Shown: positions 1 through 15,596, counted from the stretch's first letter. The stretch: 64,000 nucleotides of DNA from Plectrocnemia conspersa (GCA_009617715.1 VTFK01000430.1:248001-312000); one strand, 5' to 3'. The notes: generated from the letters alone by a model not told the origin. Program-made: numbers and translations.

Positions 1-3000
1 CACATCAAGGTGTTTGTGTATGTTCCAATGTGTGTGGAAATGCTATAAGCGAAATTAATTTTACCCATATAAGATATATTTGGTACAAATAAAAAAATAT
101 GTGTTTAACATCACGTTAAAAGAAATAAACAAAGCATTACAACCAAAGAAACAGGAAAAATTGTCTAAATGATTTATTTTATTGAATAAATATTTCAGCA
201 CAGAAAACTCCCTATAGTAAATATACTGTTAAGTAACATTTAACATTATATATTATATTATAGTATTATACAACATGTGTATCTGATATGTTATATTTTT
301 AATATTATTTGTGAAAATTCTAATGAGAAAATAATTTGCTTATTTGAATGGAAGGCTTATGTATTATGTTTTGCTATTGTTCGCATAAAATAGTCGGAAT
401 AATGATATAATATAACCAATATATATTTATAGCTTGACTTAAATTTATGTATACATAATTTGAGCATAGATAATAAATGCTAACAATATATCATTAATCA
501 TATGTGTTGAAAATGATCAATAGTTCTTCACTAATATTTTACTTAAAATAAGCTATTAAATATATTTGGCCACAAGTTGTAAAATAACATTTATACTAAA
601 ATAGTGTATATAGTTACATATTTCATATTTTTACAATGATATTTTTAGTAAGGAATTTTTAACCCTTGTATAAGTTTGAACTAATTTTTATAATTTAAAA
701 TGTTCTACTACATAATAAAGTTTATATGCAATTAAATATATAAAAAATAAGAGACTTTACTAGATAATTATAAGTATAAGTTAAATTAAAGATAATTAAA
801 AATAAAGGTAATAAATCTAAGCAAGTACCAAATCTTTTTCAAGGGACACCTTTGGGTGTATTTATTCCTATTAGGTAGAAGATTACAAGGTAAGCCCAAG
901 ACTCAAGACTGTTCAATTTGTCCCTGATAAATTACGGCCCGTTCGGTGCACATTGGCCATTGGGTCATGGTCGACCCAAACCTCGACCCCAACTTGCCTC
1001 TAATACTTTTGCAAAAAACCGGTTCACAACGACATTATTCACCCTATCAACTTTTTCCCTTCCGCCTGATACGCAAAGCATCCCTTGGGAAAGCTATACC
1101 ATATAATAGAAATGTATACAAGTATTATATTTATAATAAAATACTATCAAGTTTTTGCATAAAAATATTATACATAAATTTATCAAGCCGTTCTTGAACA
1201 CTCTTTGGTAGACATTTTTGATTAATTGGCTGTTAATTGAACACCACTAGCGGATGTCTACAATAAAATCTCACTTTACAATGTGAGTTATATTCTCATT
1301 ATTAGTGCTTCTGATTATTATTTATTATTTAATAAATTTATTGAAAATTTTATATATAGTTAAAGTAATAAAATTTAAATAGATACTTAATAAATATTGC
1401 AAATCATTTAAGAGCAAACATGGCGAAATATTAAAATATCATTAAAATCACTCAATTGGAAATTTATTCAAAAGTAACAATTAACTACGAATTTATAAAT
1501 AATTAATTGCCACCTCTCTTTTTTTTAAAAAAAGTAAAACAGAAAAAATAATAAGCATGTAAATAGATATACTATGATATATTAACTATTAGTCACCGAT
1601 ATTAAGAAAATAGATATCTTTATCTTTTATTTTTGGTTATTGTTTTAATAAAATATATGAAAAATAAATAATTTATATAAATAAAAACACATAAATAATT
1701 TCTTGTTGTGATGCAAATATTAGCAACATCACAAGATTAAATTTGCTGTTTGTCAGTCTTTTTAATACATTAAGTAATTAAAAAAAATAATAAAAGTTCA
1801 ATTATAATTAAAAAAGATTGTAAAGATGTCGTAATTTAAAAAAAAAAATTTTTGAATACTAAGAAAGTTTTTGAACATCGTCCGACAGAATCAGATATAT
1901 TTGTTGCTTTAAGCTATAGAATATATTTCTTTCTTGGAATGTGTTTTAAAATATATGTAAAGTTGTTAAAGGTTATTATTTTAGCATAATTTTATTAAAA
2001 ACTATAACCTTTATTTTCATATAAATCTGTCCTTGATTTCAGAACAAAAAATTCTGACTAACTTTTTTATAGACTTTTCTTTAAATAGGCAACAAATAAT
2101 ATTAGAGTATCACGAAATAAACGTCGATTTTTAATATAGCTCAAAAAACACTTTTTAATGTTTATTTTTATTAATTGATTTAAAATAGATGTTACATTTT
2201 CCGATTTTTTGGGTATTTTTTAATAGCATTAGCATAACATTTTGGATCGCTATAAATTAGAAAAAGTTAAAATATGTAAATATATTAATCGAAAAAATAT
2301 CATTTTGGCTGTTCATATAACAATTTGCTTTTGATATCAAGAAAAGTCGTATTCAATTTAAGATATTCATACATAATTTTTCTTTTGCCAGTTCATCTAA
2401 AAGTTTGTAAACATAACGTAACATATATTTAAGAGTTTTATTACTTCTTAATAAGTTTTTTTTGCGGTATGAGTACCAAGTTTGAAAGCTACATTAATAA
2501 TATGAATTTTTAAATATTTTAATAAAACATATTATATACCTATAGCTCTAAAATAGCAACTTCTAAAGAGAGCAGTGTTAAATATTTATCTTTTAAATCT
2601 ACAAAAGAAAATTGTTGACGATGGTTAAAATAAAATTTTTACTTCTGTTACATTATATGACATCAATTATGTAATGGCTTTTAATATATTTTTGTTAGTC
2701 GAGAACAGCTTACTCAGATTATAAGGTGTTCATTTTACGCGTTTACATTGGTGATTTTCAATTATTAATCTGTAATATGTTCGATAGAACGGTAAATTAG
2801 AAATAACCGGGCCAAGGATAAGGACCCTTATGTTTCCACTAGATTATCGTTAAAAATAAAGGGCTGTGAAAGTTGTATAATAAATAAATTAAACATCGTA
2901 TATGTAAAGTGGTGGATAAGGACTTAATCTATACAGGTAATTTAGGTGTATAGTCAGAAGATTATTTCTAATAGATAACAAAAATCTCATAAAAGCTTGT

Positions 3001-5700
3001 GTGGTAGCATAAGGGTATATGAGATAAATATATATATACTTTAGATTGTCAAAAATAATTCAGACCATTAGGAATAAACCGAGTATTTAAATTTAACGAC
3101 GTTTAGACGCACGCTTTCTGAAACGAATTTATAACCAATAAAATTTTATAGTGACGTTATGCGAAAATCAATAAGGATCTTCACTCCATTTAACGCACGC
3201 CACGGGGTCGCTATCAATCTTGTAGAGGTAATTTTGGGCGCAGGATTTTACTTTTTATCAGCATATTATATTTATAGAAATATAATATAATGTGAGATAA
3301 AGTAAAAAAAATTGTACTATTTTTTTAGGATTATATTTAATATGCTTATTGTTATTATCATGAACGTATATACATAATCCAGAGGATTGTTACGTATTTA
3401 TATTGTAGTTCATGCCATTGGATTATTAAAAATCACCATAGACCTATTTTTAAAATTTATAACATATAATTCGATTATTAAAATAAATTATTAAAATGCT
3501 AAATTATAAATATTGGTTTTTAGAATAAGTAAAAAATATTTTTTATCCAATTACATATAATACATTTAATTTTTTTTGTATAAAAAAAATGTTTATTACA
3601 ATGTATAATAAATAACTTTTAGCTACAATAGATTGTCTAGAAACATAAAGATTTGTTTATACGAAAGATAAAATTTATTGATTTAATATAATATTAATTT
3701 TAATTCTATCATAATTTTGTATGCTTCAATAAAATTGTTTAGTCAAAATATTCTGTTATTTGTTTGTAGATTTTTTTATTAATAATTTATATTAGATTTG
3801 TATGAAAAATACTGTCTTCAACTTATTTATATTTAATGCTAAAATAACATAAATAGAACATTTTTAATTGGGTTTCTTCTATGAAAAAAAGTCATAAAAT
3901 GAAATTGAACAGATTAGCATAAGTCACAAATTAAAACTTTTTTAATAAATATAAGTAATAACTTAAGTTATATTATCTGTTTAAAGATTGCAATATAAAT
4001 TAAAAATATATTATTAATTTAAAAAACTGTATATAACATTTGGCTTGAAAAGACTACTAAAAATTAAATTTCATTTTAATAAATAATTATAAAATACTAA
4101 GTTATATAATACCTATTTAATTTATTCAATGTCTAATTTTTAAAATTGAAGAAATCTAAAATTCCAATACCAAAAGGCTTGACGCCGGGGCTTCGCCCTT
4201 GGTTTGTTGGGCCTGCATAGAAGGCGCGATATATATTTATATAATGTATTTTTTAATTATTAAATGTTTTTTTAAATTTAAAGGGACAGAATTGGGTATA
4301 TTTTAGTGAACCTAAGTAATATATTGAAATAAGCAAAACTCGAATGTATGTAAATGTACAAATTTGGATATCTTAATTATTATCAAACTTACTCAGACTT
4401 GAGTTTTTATTGGCTTTACTGTATATATATCATATACAACATGTACAAATACATATATGTAACAATATCAATAAAATATATTTATTATTGTTTTCCTGCC
4501 CGAAATTAAATAAATATTGTAGTCTATGTACATACATGTTATGTAACAAATGGTAAGATATAAGTAATTGGGTGGAAAAAGGAATCGAGCGATTTTAGGA
4601 GATATGTAATTCCTTAAGAGACGCTTTTTTGTGTAGGTATACATATGTTCATGTATGTTCTAATGCGTGTGACTTATTTTGTTATTTTTTTCTGATCACG
4701 CAGCAGAAATACACGCACACAATAATTTATATTCCATGCTGCTATCTACTCTCAGCTGAAATTCGAAACGTTAGACTCGGAGTAAATGAAAATGCCTTTA
4801 AAAGCTAAGAAATACACGCGTTGGTCGTTAATGCATATTTTAGCAACGTTTCCTACAAAGTTAATTTTTTTCTGTCGTTGCCAAGAACATATTTCATCCA
4901 CAAAATTGAAACACCACGCGCAGCGTGAAACATTATCTTAGCGAAATTCGTCGAGTGAAAAAACAGATTTATCACTTTCATAAGAGGGGAGAAAGCCATA
5001 GAGAAATTTATTTATATACATAATTTGTAGGCTTTTCTTCTCTCCTTCTTTCGATGCGCACAAATATCGGTTAAGAGTCGAACTAAACGGGTCAGTTCTC
5101 TTCCACCTTTTTTCCTCCTGACTCACCTAGCCGCCGGTAATTTTATCGACCTATTTTAGAGATGGGTCAAACTCTTTGAAAAGAAATTCTTTAGATTGTA
5201 GGTCGCGGATAGCGGCAAAATATTTCGTAAAGAATTTGGAATTATTAAACCAATGACTCGTGTGCGATTTTGCGGTAATGAAAAAATCTAAAAATCAAAC
5301 TTTATATTTTGAACAAAATATTTAATAAAATAATATGTATTTTAATACAATAAAATTTAAAACATAACAGGCGAACAGTTAAAACAAACATAGCACAAGG
5401 TTTAAATGATAAGTCTAAGCTAACCTTATTTGTTGAATAGTGATTAACAGAAAAAAAAACTAATATGAAACGTAGTGGTTTATATTTTACACTTTAGGTG
5501 AAAAATAAATGTTAGTGTCATAGTGATTTGTAAAAAATGTTTTTTAAACTGTTTTTTTTTAATCTTACAATGAATTTGTATTACCCGTAAATTTATATTT
5601 TTATCAATATAAATATAACATAAACTCGGTCAGTTTTTATCAAACAATTCATTTTCAATTTCTTTGCTATACTTAAATAATTATTTAAATAATATTTAAT
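1..5700. other. Gene-free AT-rich sequence
   Basis: No exon seen on either strand. Mostly A/T runs. More complex patches lie at about 840-1,100, 3,060-3,250 and 4,560-5,260. A small GC-rich hairpin (GCCGGGGCTTCGCCC) lies near 4,184 and looks like transposon debris. Short frames here are without protein character. Confidence 0.6.
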
Positions 5701-5719
5701 AAAATAATTAATTTAAAAA

Positions 5720-6600
5720 GTGCACTTAAAATTGTTACTAAAAGTTTAAAAAACACTGATCTAATTATTCACCATCATTTAAATAAATAAAAAATTAATA
5801 ACTAATAACGCAATTTAAAATATTTATTTATTTTTAGTTTATAAAACACTAATCCAGTGAATTAACTAAAATAAACAAGCTACAACTGGCAATACCATTC
5901 GAATAAAAAAATATTTTAATAACTTATACATTATTTGACTCAAATATTAAATATTAAGGATTCCAAAAATATTATTCAAATAATAATAAATTAATTATTA
6001 GAATGAAAACGTGCATTTAAAATAATTATGAATGGTTAAAAAAACACTAATCTAGTCAAATAAACGTGCTGCAACTGGCAAACTAATTTGAACTAAAAAA
6101 TATTAAATTTTATACTGCATTAGTTAGCACTAATCCAGTTAATTGAGTAACAATATAAATCAAAGTTATATAAAATAGTGCTATATCAGTAATAGTTTTT
6201 ATTTGATAATTATTTTTTTAGGTTCATTGTCTCTAAAAAGAATGACTTATATTTGTTATAAATAAGGCAATATTAACAATATTTTAAGAAGTAGAAAAAC
6301 TATTTATATTTGCAGCATTATACCCAAACTATAACTACTAGAAACGAGCTGCAACTGGCACCTTCACTTTAATCGAAAAAATAATACATTAACATTTACA
6401 ATAACTATTTCGATGTACTTAAATATATATTTAAATCATATTAAATATATTATTGTGATTAAAACTTGCGTTTAAAATAACTATTTAAAGATATAGAAAC
6501 ATTAAAATAGTGATTTTAGTGTAATAAACATAATTACTTTAACCGAAAAAAATAATTGTTGCAAGCTTAGCTATTTTTTAGTTACGTATTTTTTGCGTTT
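5720..6600 (+). repeat. Diverged tandem array with GCAACTGGCA core
   Basis: A recurring unit begins with a GTGCATTTAAAATAATTA-like stretch (5,720; 6,011; 6,465). It continues with AAACACTAATCTAGT and then a conserved GCTGCAACTGGCA core (5,882, 6,071, 6,351) followed by TTTGAA-TAAAAAAATATT. Unit length is about 190-290 bp and copies are strongly diverged. Possible related fragments extend left to about 5,390. No coding potential. Confidence 0.7.
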
Positions 6601-6699
6601 GTAGAAAACTGAAATTGCGATACAACATTGAAAATAAGATAAGCATTCGCGAAAATAATTTAAATAATAATTTAAAAATAGCTGCAACACAATAGACAT

Positions 6700-6892
6700 T
6701 TGGTATAAATTTGTGACTTTTACTTGAAAGACCTTGTTTTAAATCTCATACTAACCCTAGTATTTTTTTCGACTGTATCTGGAAGATCAGAATTTGTAAT
6801 TACTATATTATCCTATCAATTCCTATTAATTATCACAGATTAGGTTTTTCTATTTTTTTCTGATCTCACAGATCAATATTATAATAAATACA
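6700..6892 (+). mobile_element. SINE-like repeat copy 1
   Basis: Starts TGTGACTTTTACTTGAAAGA, passes a T-run and the block CTGTATCTGGAAGAT, and ends TTTTTTCTGATCTCACAGAT plus an A/T tail. The same order of blocks recurs at 6,990-7,146 (plus) and 15,710-15,872 (minus). Better conserved in the ends than in the middle. Confidence 0.65.
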
Positions 6893-6989
6893 TTTTAAAA
6901 TAATAAAAATAATATACCAAATAAATGGTAACAAATCGAACACAATTTTTTTATTATTATTAAATAATAATTAACACAAAAAACCGGTG

Positions 6990-7146
6990 ATATAAATCAG
7001 TGACTTTTACTTAAAAGACCTGGTTTTAATATTTGAAATATTTTTTTTACTGTGTCTGGGAGATTTGTATTTGTGATTATTATAAATCATTTTTTTATGT
7101 TTTCCTGATCTCAAAGATAAATAGATATAGTAATAAATAAATAAAC
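6990..7146 (+). mobile_element. SINE-like repeat copy 2
   Basis: Reads AGTGACTTTTACTTAAAAGA CCTGG, then ACTGTGTCTGGGAGATTTG and GTTTTCCTGATCTCAAAGAT with an ATAATAAATAAATAA tail. Very similar to copy 1 at 100 bp distance in the same orientation, suggesting a tandem duplication or two insertions. Confidence 0.65.
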
Positions 7147-10100
7147 GAAAGACCCTTTATCTTAAAAAAAAAAAAAAAAAATTTGAATTTTTCAGTTACA
7201 TATTTTTATCAATAATCACTTAATTCTCCTCAAATAATATTATACTGTTTTTCAGTTATTTAATATTTTTTTAATCAATTTATAGATATTGTTGGAAAAG
7301 CATAATAATAAAAATGCGTTAAATGAAACAATAAATAAAAAATAGATTAATTCAGTATCGTATTTTAAAACCCCAGGTTCATTGATTTACGTTTTAAGCC
7401 TTGTAAATATTTATTAAAATAGCTTAGTAAACTTAGAAAGCTACAAATAAATTTAGAAACAAAAAACCTGATTTAAAATTATTTTTTTAAATGATTTTAA
7501 ATTAAAAAAATATATATGAATATTTATATAAAAAATGTAAAATGCATATATACATAAATAAAATTGTTTTTAACGTAAGCATATTTATATATTATAATTT
7601 TTATTCATAGCTATATTATACCATTTTATAATATTATTTTGTAACGAATTCATTGTGTTATTGTGCAACCTTCATAAAATTATGCGGAATTCCGCACATG
7701 TCCAAATAACATCATTGTGGCGTTGACCTTCCAGACTAGCAACATTAAAGCTCGTTTCACAGAAGCTTTTTTCTTGTGTTGGCCCAGTTTTGTAACTTTT
7801 CAGCCGACTCGGTGCTTTTTCATGTTGCAAAATAATTTGACACGGTGATGCCATACTTTTGATGAAAAACATTACTTGTTTACGCCATGCGAATAATAAA
7901 AGACGAACATATTGTGTATTATTCTCTAAACTGAAACATATAACGTTTCACATAACAAGATACTAAATTGATTAATACAGACAGACAAGGTTATCTCGAA
8001 GAGTACATAAATCGAAAAATATATGTTTTATTAATTCGATTTTGTAGTTGGGAATTTGTATTGTTTTCGACAAAACGTTTTCCATTAGATAATACATATT
8101 GTTTCGCAGCATTTCCCAGTCTCAACGATTTATATACGCATAAAGCTTTGTTATCGTATCATCTCGTTTTTCTTTCACTTTAAGGTCAAGAAGCGTCTAA
8201 AATTATTTTATTTGAACAAGGTCGAATATTTATTGTTCTATTAAAACTTAAGGCATTGTTTATGCATGCTCGTGGAAAAATAAGATTTGTAGCCAAGAAG
8301 TTAAGTAATAGATATATAATAATATATTCGAACTCGGCTGTCTCCGGATAACTGTTATACAATATTTAAATTTAAGTGGGCGTCACTGGTTTTCAACCCT
8401 CATTAAAGAGTTTTCGCCAAGTTTGACATGTGAGATAATAATCAACCCCCACGCTGTGAAAAAGCCTTCAAATTTTCACAAAATTCAAGAAGCATATTCC
8501 TTGCCATTACACGTCTTCGGTTAAGGATTGTCGAACAAAATTCTCGGGGAGCCGATGTCAGAAAATTTTCAACAATTTTCCATGTACCGCTCCTACAGTA
8601 TATTCGATTACCATAAGACGTGTGCCCAAAATATAAAAAAAAGGTTATATTTAGCAACTCATTACTTTCTACCTTTCTTTATAATACACCGACAGTCATT
8701 TAATTTATATAATATATAGAATTTATTTGATATATGCCACAAATAATTTTGAGCAGCACTTATGTTTATTAAACTAAATTAATACATTTAAAATTTAAGT
8801 CCACTGTTCCTTAATTGGACTGTATTATATATAAAAAAAATATCTGTAGAAACATTATTTGCAATAATAATTTAAATGTAAATATACTTATCGAGCGAAT
8901 ATCTAAAACCTTTATATTTTAATCGCTCAATATTGAATTGACTATTCAAATGCAAAGATCAAGATATTGCTTCCACAAGCTTTGACAAAACTTCTAAAAG
9001 GTTCATTTTAACATTTGAGGCTTTGATCTCTTCGGCAAAATTACCCTTTAAAGAGTTTCGAACGTCGGATATTAAGGTGTAAAGTACGCCTAATGAATTT
9101 TAACATATTATTTTAGTATATAGATAGGTGCTATATATCGCGGTTGCGTAACGCGTTTTATCTTAATTCCCATTATGTACCGTGAGACTAATAAGTTATT
9201 CAAATCGTGTGATTATATCTGTCTGAGTCGTAATCCATCAAAATTAATACCCAAATGGAATTGCTTAAAGGAAACCGCGTTCTAGGAATACATTAAAGAC
9301 GACCATAACAACATGACATAAGGATTTACTGGCAGACGAAATCCGGGGAAACGAGCGTTAGCAGCTTTATGTGGCATATGTATGTGAAAAAAAAGGTTTT
9401 TGTCCCATGTTGTGAAAGCGTTTTTCACGCACATGGCGATAACTCGGAACAAACGTTTTGGAATTCCGTGGCAGTTTTGCTCGGTCAAAGAATTCAACGA
9501 CGTAGCACGTGCAAATTTAGACGAATGCTTTTAAACTTTGTACGGCTTTATAAAAATCTGGTGTTATGTAACCCTTTATCTAAAAAATGTTTAATATTAT
9601 TATTTTTATTATAAATTTACTACGAAAACATCATAAGCTATAGATTTGAAGGTTTGAACGCAGTCAAATCTCAAAATATGAAGTATTAAATTGTCTTATA
9701 AAGAACTCGATTTAATAAGATACCTGTTACTGTGCTTATAATCCTTTAATAATCTATGGAAATGGTTCTTATATTTTTATTGTATTTTACAAGTTTAAAA
9801 TATAGTTGGAGACCTATGGTTTCTATTATACGTAAAAATTGATATAAATTATAAAATAGCACAATATCTTTTAAGAAATTATATTTAAAATTTTATTAGA
9901 GTTAAAGAGAGTAAAATTTGTTAGTATTGTAATTTAATTATTTACTATTTCAGCCAGCTATTTTATTTATATAAAATACAGTTATATAAGTAAATATTAT
10001 AAGAAAAAACTAGAAATATTAAACTAAATTTATTAAAATTAAATGGCAATCAAAATATTTTCTAAAATATTTTTATTATCATATTTTTTTAGTTAAAACA

Positions 10101-13100
10101 TTTTTGCATCTTTTCACAGATTTTTTAATGTTAATATTAAAATAAACTTCCTAAATTAACAGGGAATTTAAATATTTATTGTATTATAATAATAGACCTA
10201 ATAATTTATTGTGAATTATGTAAAATATTTCCTAAATTTCTTTTAGCACATACATAGATATTTGAGTTCAAAATTAAATAAACATATTTTTTAGTATATT
10301 TTTAAGTCAAGTGAAAAATATTTAATTTAATACTATAATCTGAGGCGAACTTTCAAACTGCTTTTCTAGAAATATAGGATTCTTAAAAGTTGTTAAATGC
10401 TCCCAAAAAAACTCGTTTTCCATGTGAGGTATCAGGGTTTGCAAAAATTTTGAGCCACATCAGGGAGTTGAACTTAGGTCAATAACCAGATTAGAGTGAA
10501 CAGTGCAGATCTTTTATTTAGTTTGATGCTGGAATTTATATAACCCTTAGCTTGTAGGACTAACACAGAAGTATGCTGCCATTTATCTTAATTTTGTCCT
10601 TGGGCAATCGCATTTATTTTAAGCTCCACTACATATGGTCTAACGTTGATATTTTGAATTATTAATAATTAATAATAACGATAAAAATTACTATGCTAAT
10701 CAAAAATTTAGGATTTAATAACGTACTTAATCAAACAGGCAAAATATTTTCTAAAACAGATCAGAGAACAAAAAACATGATGTATTTAAGACCAGTTTAA
10801 TATATTTGTTAGCAAAAACACACAAAATATATTATTAGCTCGGTATATGCCGTCATTTATTACGGATTCGGCATTTGTTTTTTTCATGAAACAACATATC
10901 TGGTCGATCGGCGAGTTATTTATTACACGCCGGCTGACTCAAAGAGTCAAAAAGCTGCTATAGAAAAAATGTAAGAATGCGAAATTTTCCCAATAAGAAA
11001 GAGCAAGAAATGTTTGAAAAGAGAACCTTAAAAAATATTCAAAAAAATAAATATTTTTTTTGACATTTATGTAGATTTTGAGAACATGATAATTGCAGAA
11101 GTTTGAATCATATTGAAATGAATCTTGTTTTAAAAATAGATCCCAAAAGACTGCGACTAATGAACCAAAAATCAAAACTTATATCAAAAAAATCCTGAGA
11201 TTCTTTTTATAAATATATAATATAAATTATATTATAATATATAAATTAGTTCAATAATATAAATTTAAAAAAATGTGTTTTTTTCTGTAGTTGATTGTAG
11301 TTTATATTAATCAAAATTATGTATTTTATTCTAAGAATATACACATATTGTAAGTATCTTGGTAAAGTTCATCGGTAAAATAACACCTCAGTAAAAAAAA
11401 ATTAAAAATTGTTTCAATAAATAAAATTTGAAAGAAAAAGTGAAAATATCAAAAATTAAATTTTTGTAAATATAACTAAAAATCTATGAGATAAATATAA
11501 ATAGTATAATTTTTAAATCAATAATATTAAAACATATTTTATCTCACTCATTTTAATATACAGAAAAATACATCATTTTTGCGGCTTTTGACTAACGATT
11601 TTTTTATTTTTAGTTATCGTTGGTATGTTTAATAAATTCGAAAATATTTTTAATTGAATTTTTATACAATAATAGTAATCATTAAAAATTAAATAGTATA
11701 AGCGATGCAAAAAACTAAATCCGAAAATCTCGAATTAAAATAAAAAAAAAAATTTTAGGGTTTGAGGGAAAATAAATATTTGCTCAAATATTATTATTTT
11801 TTATTGTATGATATTCTAATCATAACCTAAAGTTGTTATAAATATAATAATTTGAAAGTTTTTTTAATGTGGACATAATATAAATATTAATACACAATAA
11901 AATTCACTAGATTGTTTTTAATTATTTGACAAAACCTTCTAATATAAAATAAAATGGCGACAGGTTGAAATTAACGTTTAATTGAATACATTAATTTAAC
12001 ATTCCTTTTTTTACCTGTGTTACTTTTACTCATTGTTATCAGCAAAAGAAATGAAATACTTAATTAACAATTATTAACTTTACCTCACTTTATACGTTAT
12101 AGCAATATGTTTTATTAAGTAAAAACTATATAAAAATAATAAAAATAAATTATTTTGTTCTCAAGTTTCAGTTTTAAATTTGAGAGCTATTGCTTTTAAT
12201 TTATTTAAATAAAATAAAATAATATGCATTATTTATTAAAATGTCAGATACATTAATTAAGCTACCATTCCATTTAACAATTGGCCCTTCAATAAAAAAA
12301 TAAATCAGAATGTCTAATACGGTAAAAACACAGGGGTGCGAATTTGAATATTATGACACAAACCAGGGTATGTGATATATAAAAACAGAGCTCAAACGGC
12401 AAAATCAAATATGCAGATTAAATTAAAAGTTCAGATAAATCAGAAAGATTAAACGTATTCATCGCAAACTCCTGACACAAGAGAAAGAATAACATTAAAA
12501 TTTGAAATTGCCACCTTTTTGTAATTAGCCGAACCACTGAAGGGGTGAAAAACAAAATATCCTAGTGAGGTATTTTTGGGTATAAATACAGGAACCAATG
12601 GTCATTCAAAAACTTTTACTGAGATTTCATTATCTAGTTAAAGGCATAAGAACCTCAATAAATTTGTAGTTTGAACTCCGACCAAAAGAAGGCGGACTTT
12701 ACTTTAGACCATAAAAAAATCGCAATTGCAGCCGCTTCTCTCTTCGCCTGGAGGTATACAGTCTCAATTTTTGCATAAAAATATTTATATTGAAATACAA
12801 AAATAAGCACACCTGTCATTCTAATATAATGATCTGAATATATTATATTGAATATATAAATTGTGCAGTAAATTAATTTAAATTAACGACGTTCAACCAT
12901 AAATATACCATTATTTGTGAGCGCATCAAATTATGAAATTATATTAACACGAATTATGCTCACGATGTTAGAATAAATCATATTTTCACCGAGATCCGAA
13001 AACAAGTTTTACTATATACTTATTACTTAGATAACATGCCAAAAATTTTGTCCGTCGAGCCGTGTAAGCGGTAAACTTGAGCTATTGTTATGCCGAAAGC

Positions 13101-15500
13101 AAATTTCGTACCATTACACACAGACGGAAAAGGCAAAAAAAAAAACTTAAGAACGAAAAATATAACGCATACTTATAGAATATTTGTCCAGAGATAAGCC
13201 AATGGATCTATACATTACATCGTGACCAGACGTAGCTCTGGTGGGAGTCAATACAAGTTTGATTAATGATTGAGACCTTATACCTAAAAGTTGGGTCCGA
13301 GGGTGTTATTTTTTTTATAATATCAGTTATAACAAACGCATCAATCTTTTATTAGTACCATAAGACGATTTTCGCGGACAACGACTCTTAAGCTTTGGAA
13401 TATAATAAATATATAGCTGAGAGAAAGAAAAAAGCGACTGTTCAACGAAACGTGGGAAAATGCAAGTCAGACGGAGCAATTACTTCATTCCGCCGAATTG
13501 CTTGAACTTGCATTGTTCTGTTGATTCCTTTGTACTCTTTTACATTACCGAGTTGACAAAATCTTTGCCACTTGAAATATATTGTAGTTTAATAAAATTT
13601 AGCGTCCTAGGATTGATTCTAATTGGGGTTTGAGTTGTGCAACTATTTTATTTTAGAGTGGCACAATATTTAATGAATAAACATATAATGCAAATAAACT
13701 TGCTTGATACTATCCGTGGATTATGTATACGAAACCCTACGTTTTTGGGTCATAAAATCCAACTAATGTCCTGCGTAGTTGTTTCTTTCAACCCATCCGA
13801 ATAACAAATCCTGTTGTCCAGAGTTAATTTTGTACCCTGTCACTTTGATAAATTGATAAAATGCTAAATATTTTTTCAAATTGTCTTCAAGTAATATTTA
13901 TTATTATCAGTCTTTTTCTTGAATTTCATTAAGCTTTTTCCTATTGTTTTTATCTAATAAATGCCAATTTGAACGATTTGTGATTAACTAGCGCTCTGAT
14001 AGATTGCTCTTTCGTACAAAAATACGTGATGATGCAAAACTAAGCCAATAATCAGATAAAACTTATATAGTATATATTCATATATAATATATTCAATCAA
14101 TGCATGTAAAAATGTGTGTGTTAAATAATAAGATTTTAATTATACTTCAGTACAAATTTTTAAAAATCTCTAAACACATCCCTGATGCTTAGGTGCATTT
14201 TATAGTATGTATATACTGACTTTCCAAAGCATCCCGTGCGGGCAATACCGATAAGAAAAGACCGTATTTCCATTGGATAACCTACGTTATTTATTACCTT
14301 GTAGTAGCTTTAAACCGCTGAACTAGCACTAGCCATTTTTATGATCTATCCGCTGCAATTCAATAATGATGCAAAAGTTCATCTTGACAGATAACTTTTC
14401 GTGCAGATGTCACCGAGTAATAAAACTCTTTATATTACATATCAGTTCTAGCGACCTTATAACTTGAGCAATAAAGCATCGACGTCTACATAAGACTAAT
14501 CAAATTATCCTCTTGTAGAAAATTCCACCAAATAGCCTTGACTTCAAACTGAGAGCATAAGGTCAAGTTCGACGCAGATTTATGTACGCAATGTCCAAAA
14601 ATACGATACACACGCGGCCAACTATCAATCTTGAACCTAAAGTGAAATATCTGTTAAATAACTGCTTTTCACAAGGGCAAGTTCGCCTCTGCGAACTCCA
14701 CCCCGGAAGTTCGGTCAGGGGCTAAAGTAATTGATGATGAAAAGTACTTTTCTGATCTTTAAGATTAAAGCTTTGTCTGACATGAAAAGAAGCACTCTCC
14801 GGCACATAAAATAAAATCGAATATGTTCTTCAATTTTATGTTATTATATTAGTTCTAATATATGATATATTTTGAGATGTTTTTGCTACTACGGTACTGT
14901 TTTTTACGCATTCAAGTAAATAAGTAGGGATAACGCCCCGAGTTTCCATAAGTTCTATTATTAAACTGGTCGTAAATATCCGTAGGCTACGAAGGGAAAA
15001 GGACGAATAGAGGTTTGAATGCATATTATTACGAAGCAGTTTAGGAAGCAGCGAAATTATGGCAAATTCAAACCTTATTCGGCAGATTTTAACCTCAGAA
15101 GAATAAATTAAATTAAATAAAATACATTTTATATTATAAATATAGTTCTAATTTATTAAATAAATAAATATATAAATATTGCTATTAAATTATAAATTAT
15201 AAAGAAAGATGGAATAGTTAATGAATAGAAAAATAATTTTCATTGCAAATTTTTATTTAACAATTGCACGGAAGCGTTTCAGAAAGAGAACTTTTTTCAT
15301 ATTTATATTAAGGCCATTTGAAAACATACATAAAACTATTTTATTAAAAAAATAATCACTTAAAAAAAATATTAAACATATTCAGTTAAAAACATTTATC
15401 AAGGAGTGCCTCAAAATTAAGGACACTATTATTTATATATTTTTTGGCAAGTAATATTTTCATATTTAAAGTAAGAATATTATTAATAAATTGTAAAACT
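7147..15500. other. Gene-free sequence with several complex islands
   Basis: Non-repetitive, higher-complexity blocks at about 7,640-8,660, 9,040-9,560, 12,520-13,840 and 14,210-14,820 stand out against AT-rich filler. They have frames of up to 80 codons on both strands but no splice-bounded exon I would defend. If the region is the receptor intron, these islands are candidates for regulatory sequence. A decayed tRNA-like B box on the minus strand lies near 10,470. Confidence 0.45.
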
Positions 15501-15509
15501 TTTGCTTCA

Positions 15510-15596
15510 ATATGCCAAGCGTTAGTCCAATGCGTCACAATAGTGTATAATAAAATCAATCACTACTTAATAATTAATGAGACCCCAGACTAAAAT
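15510..15596 (+). repeat. Dispersed repeat, AATGCGTCACAATAG family
   Basis: GTCCAATGCGTCACAATAGT GTATAATAAAATCAATCACTACTTAA matches 33,760-33,815 at most positions. A shorter inverted match lies at 28,020-28,060. It directly abuts the SINE-like area, so may be part of a larger composite element. Confidence 0.5.

Noticed and set aside
7672..9614. Several 62-81-codon frames on both strands
   Set aside because: They overlap in antisense, have no splice sites in phase and no family resemblance.
10455..10510. Second possible pol III B box (AAGTTCAACTCCC on the minus strand)
   Set aside because: No A box and no second copy of the surrounding sequence in the window.
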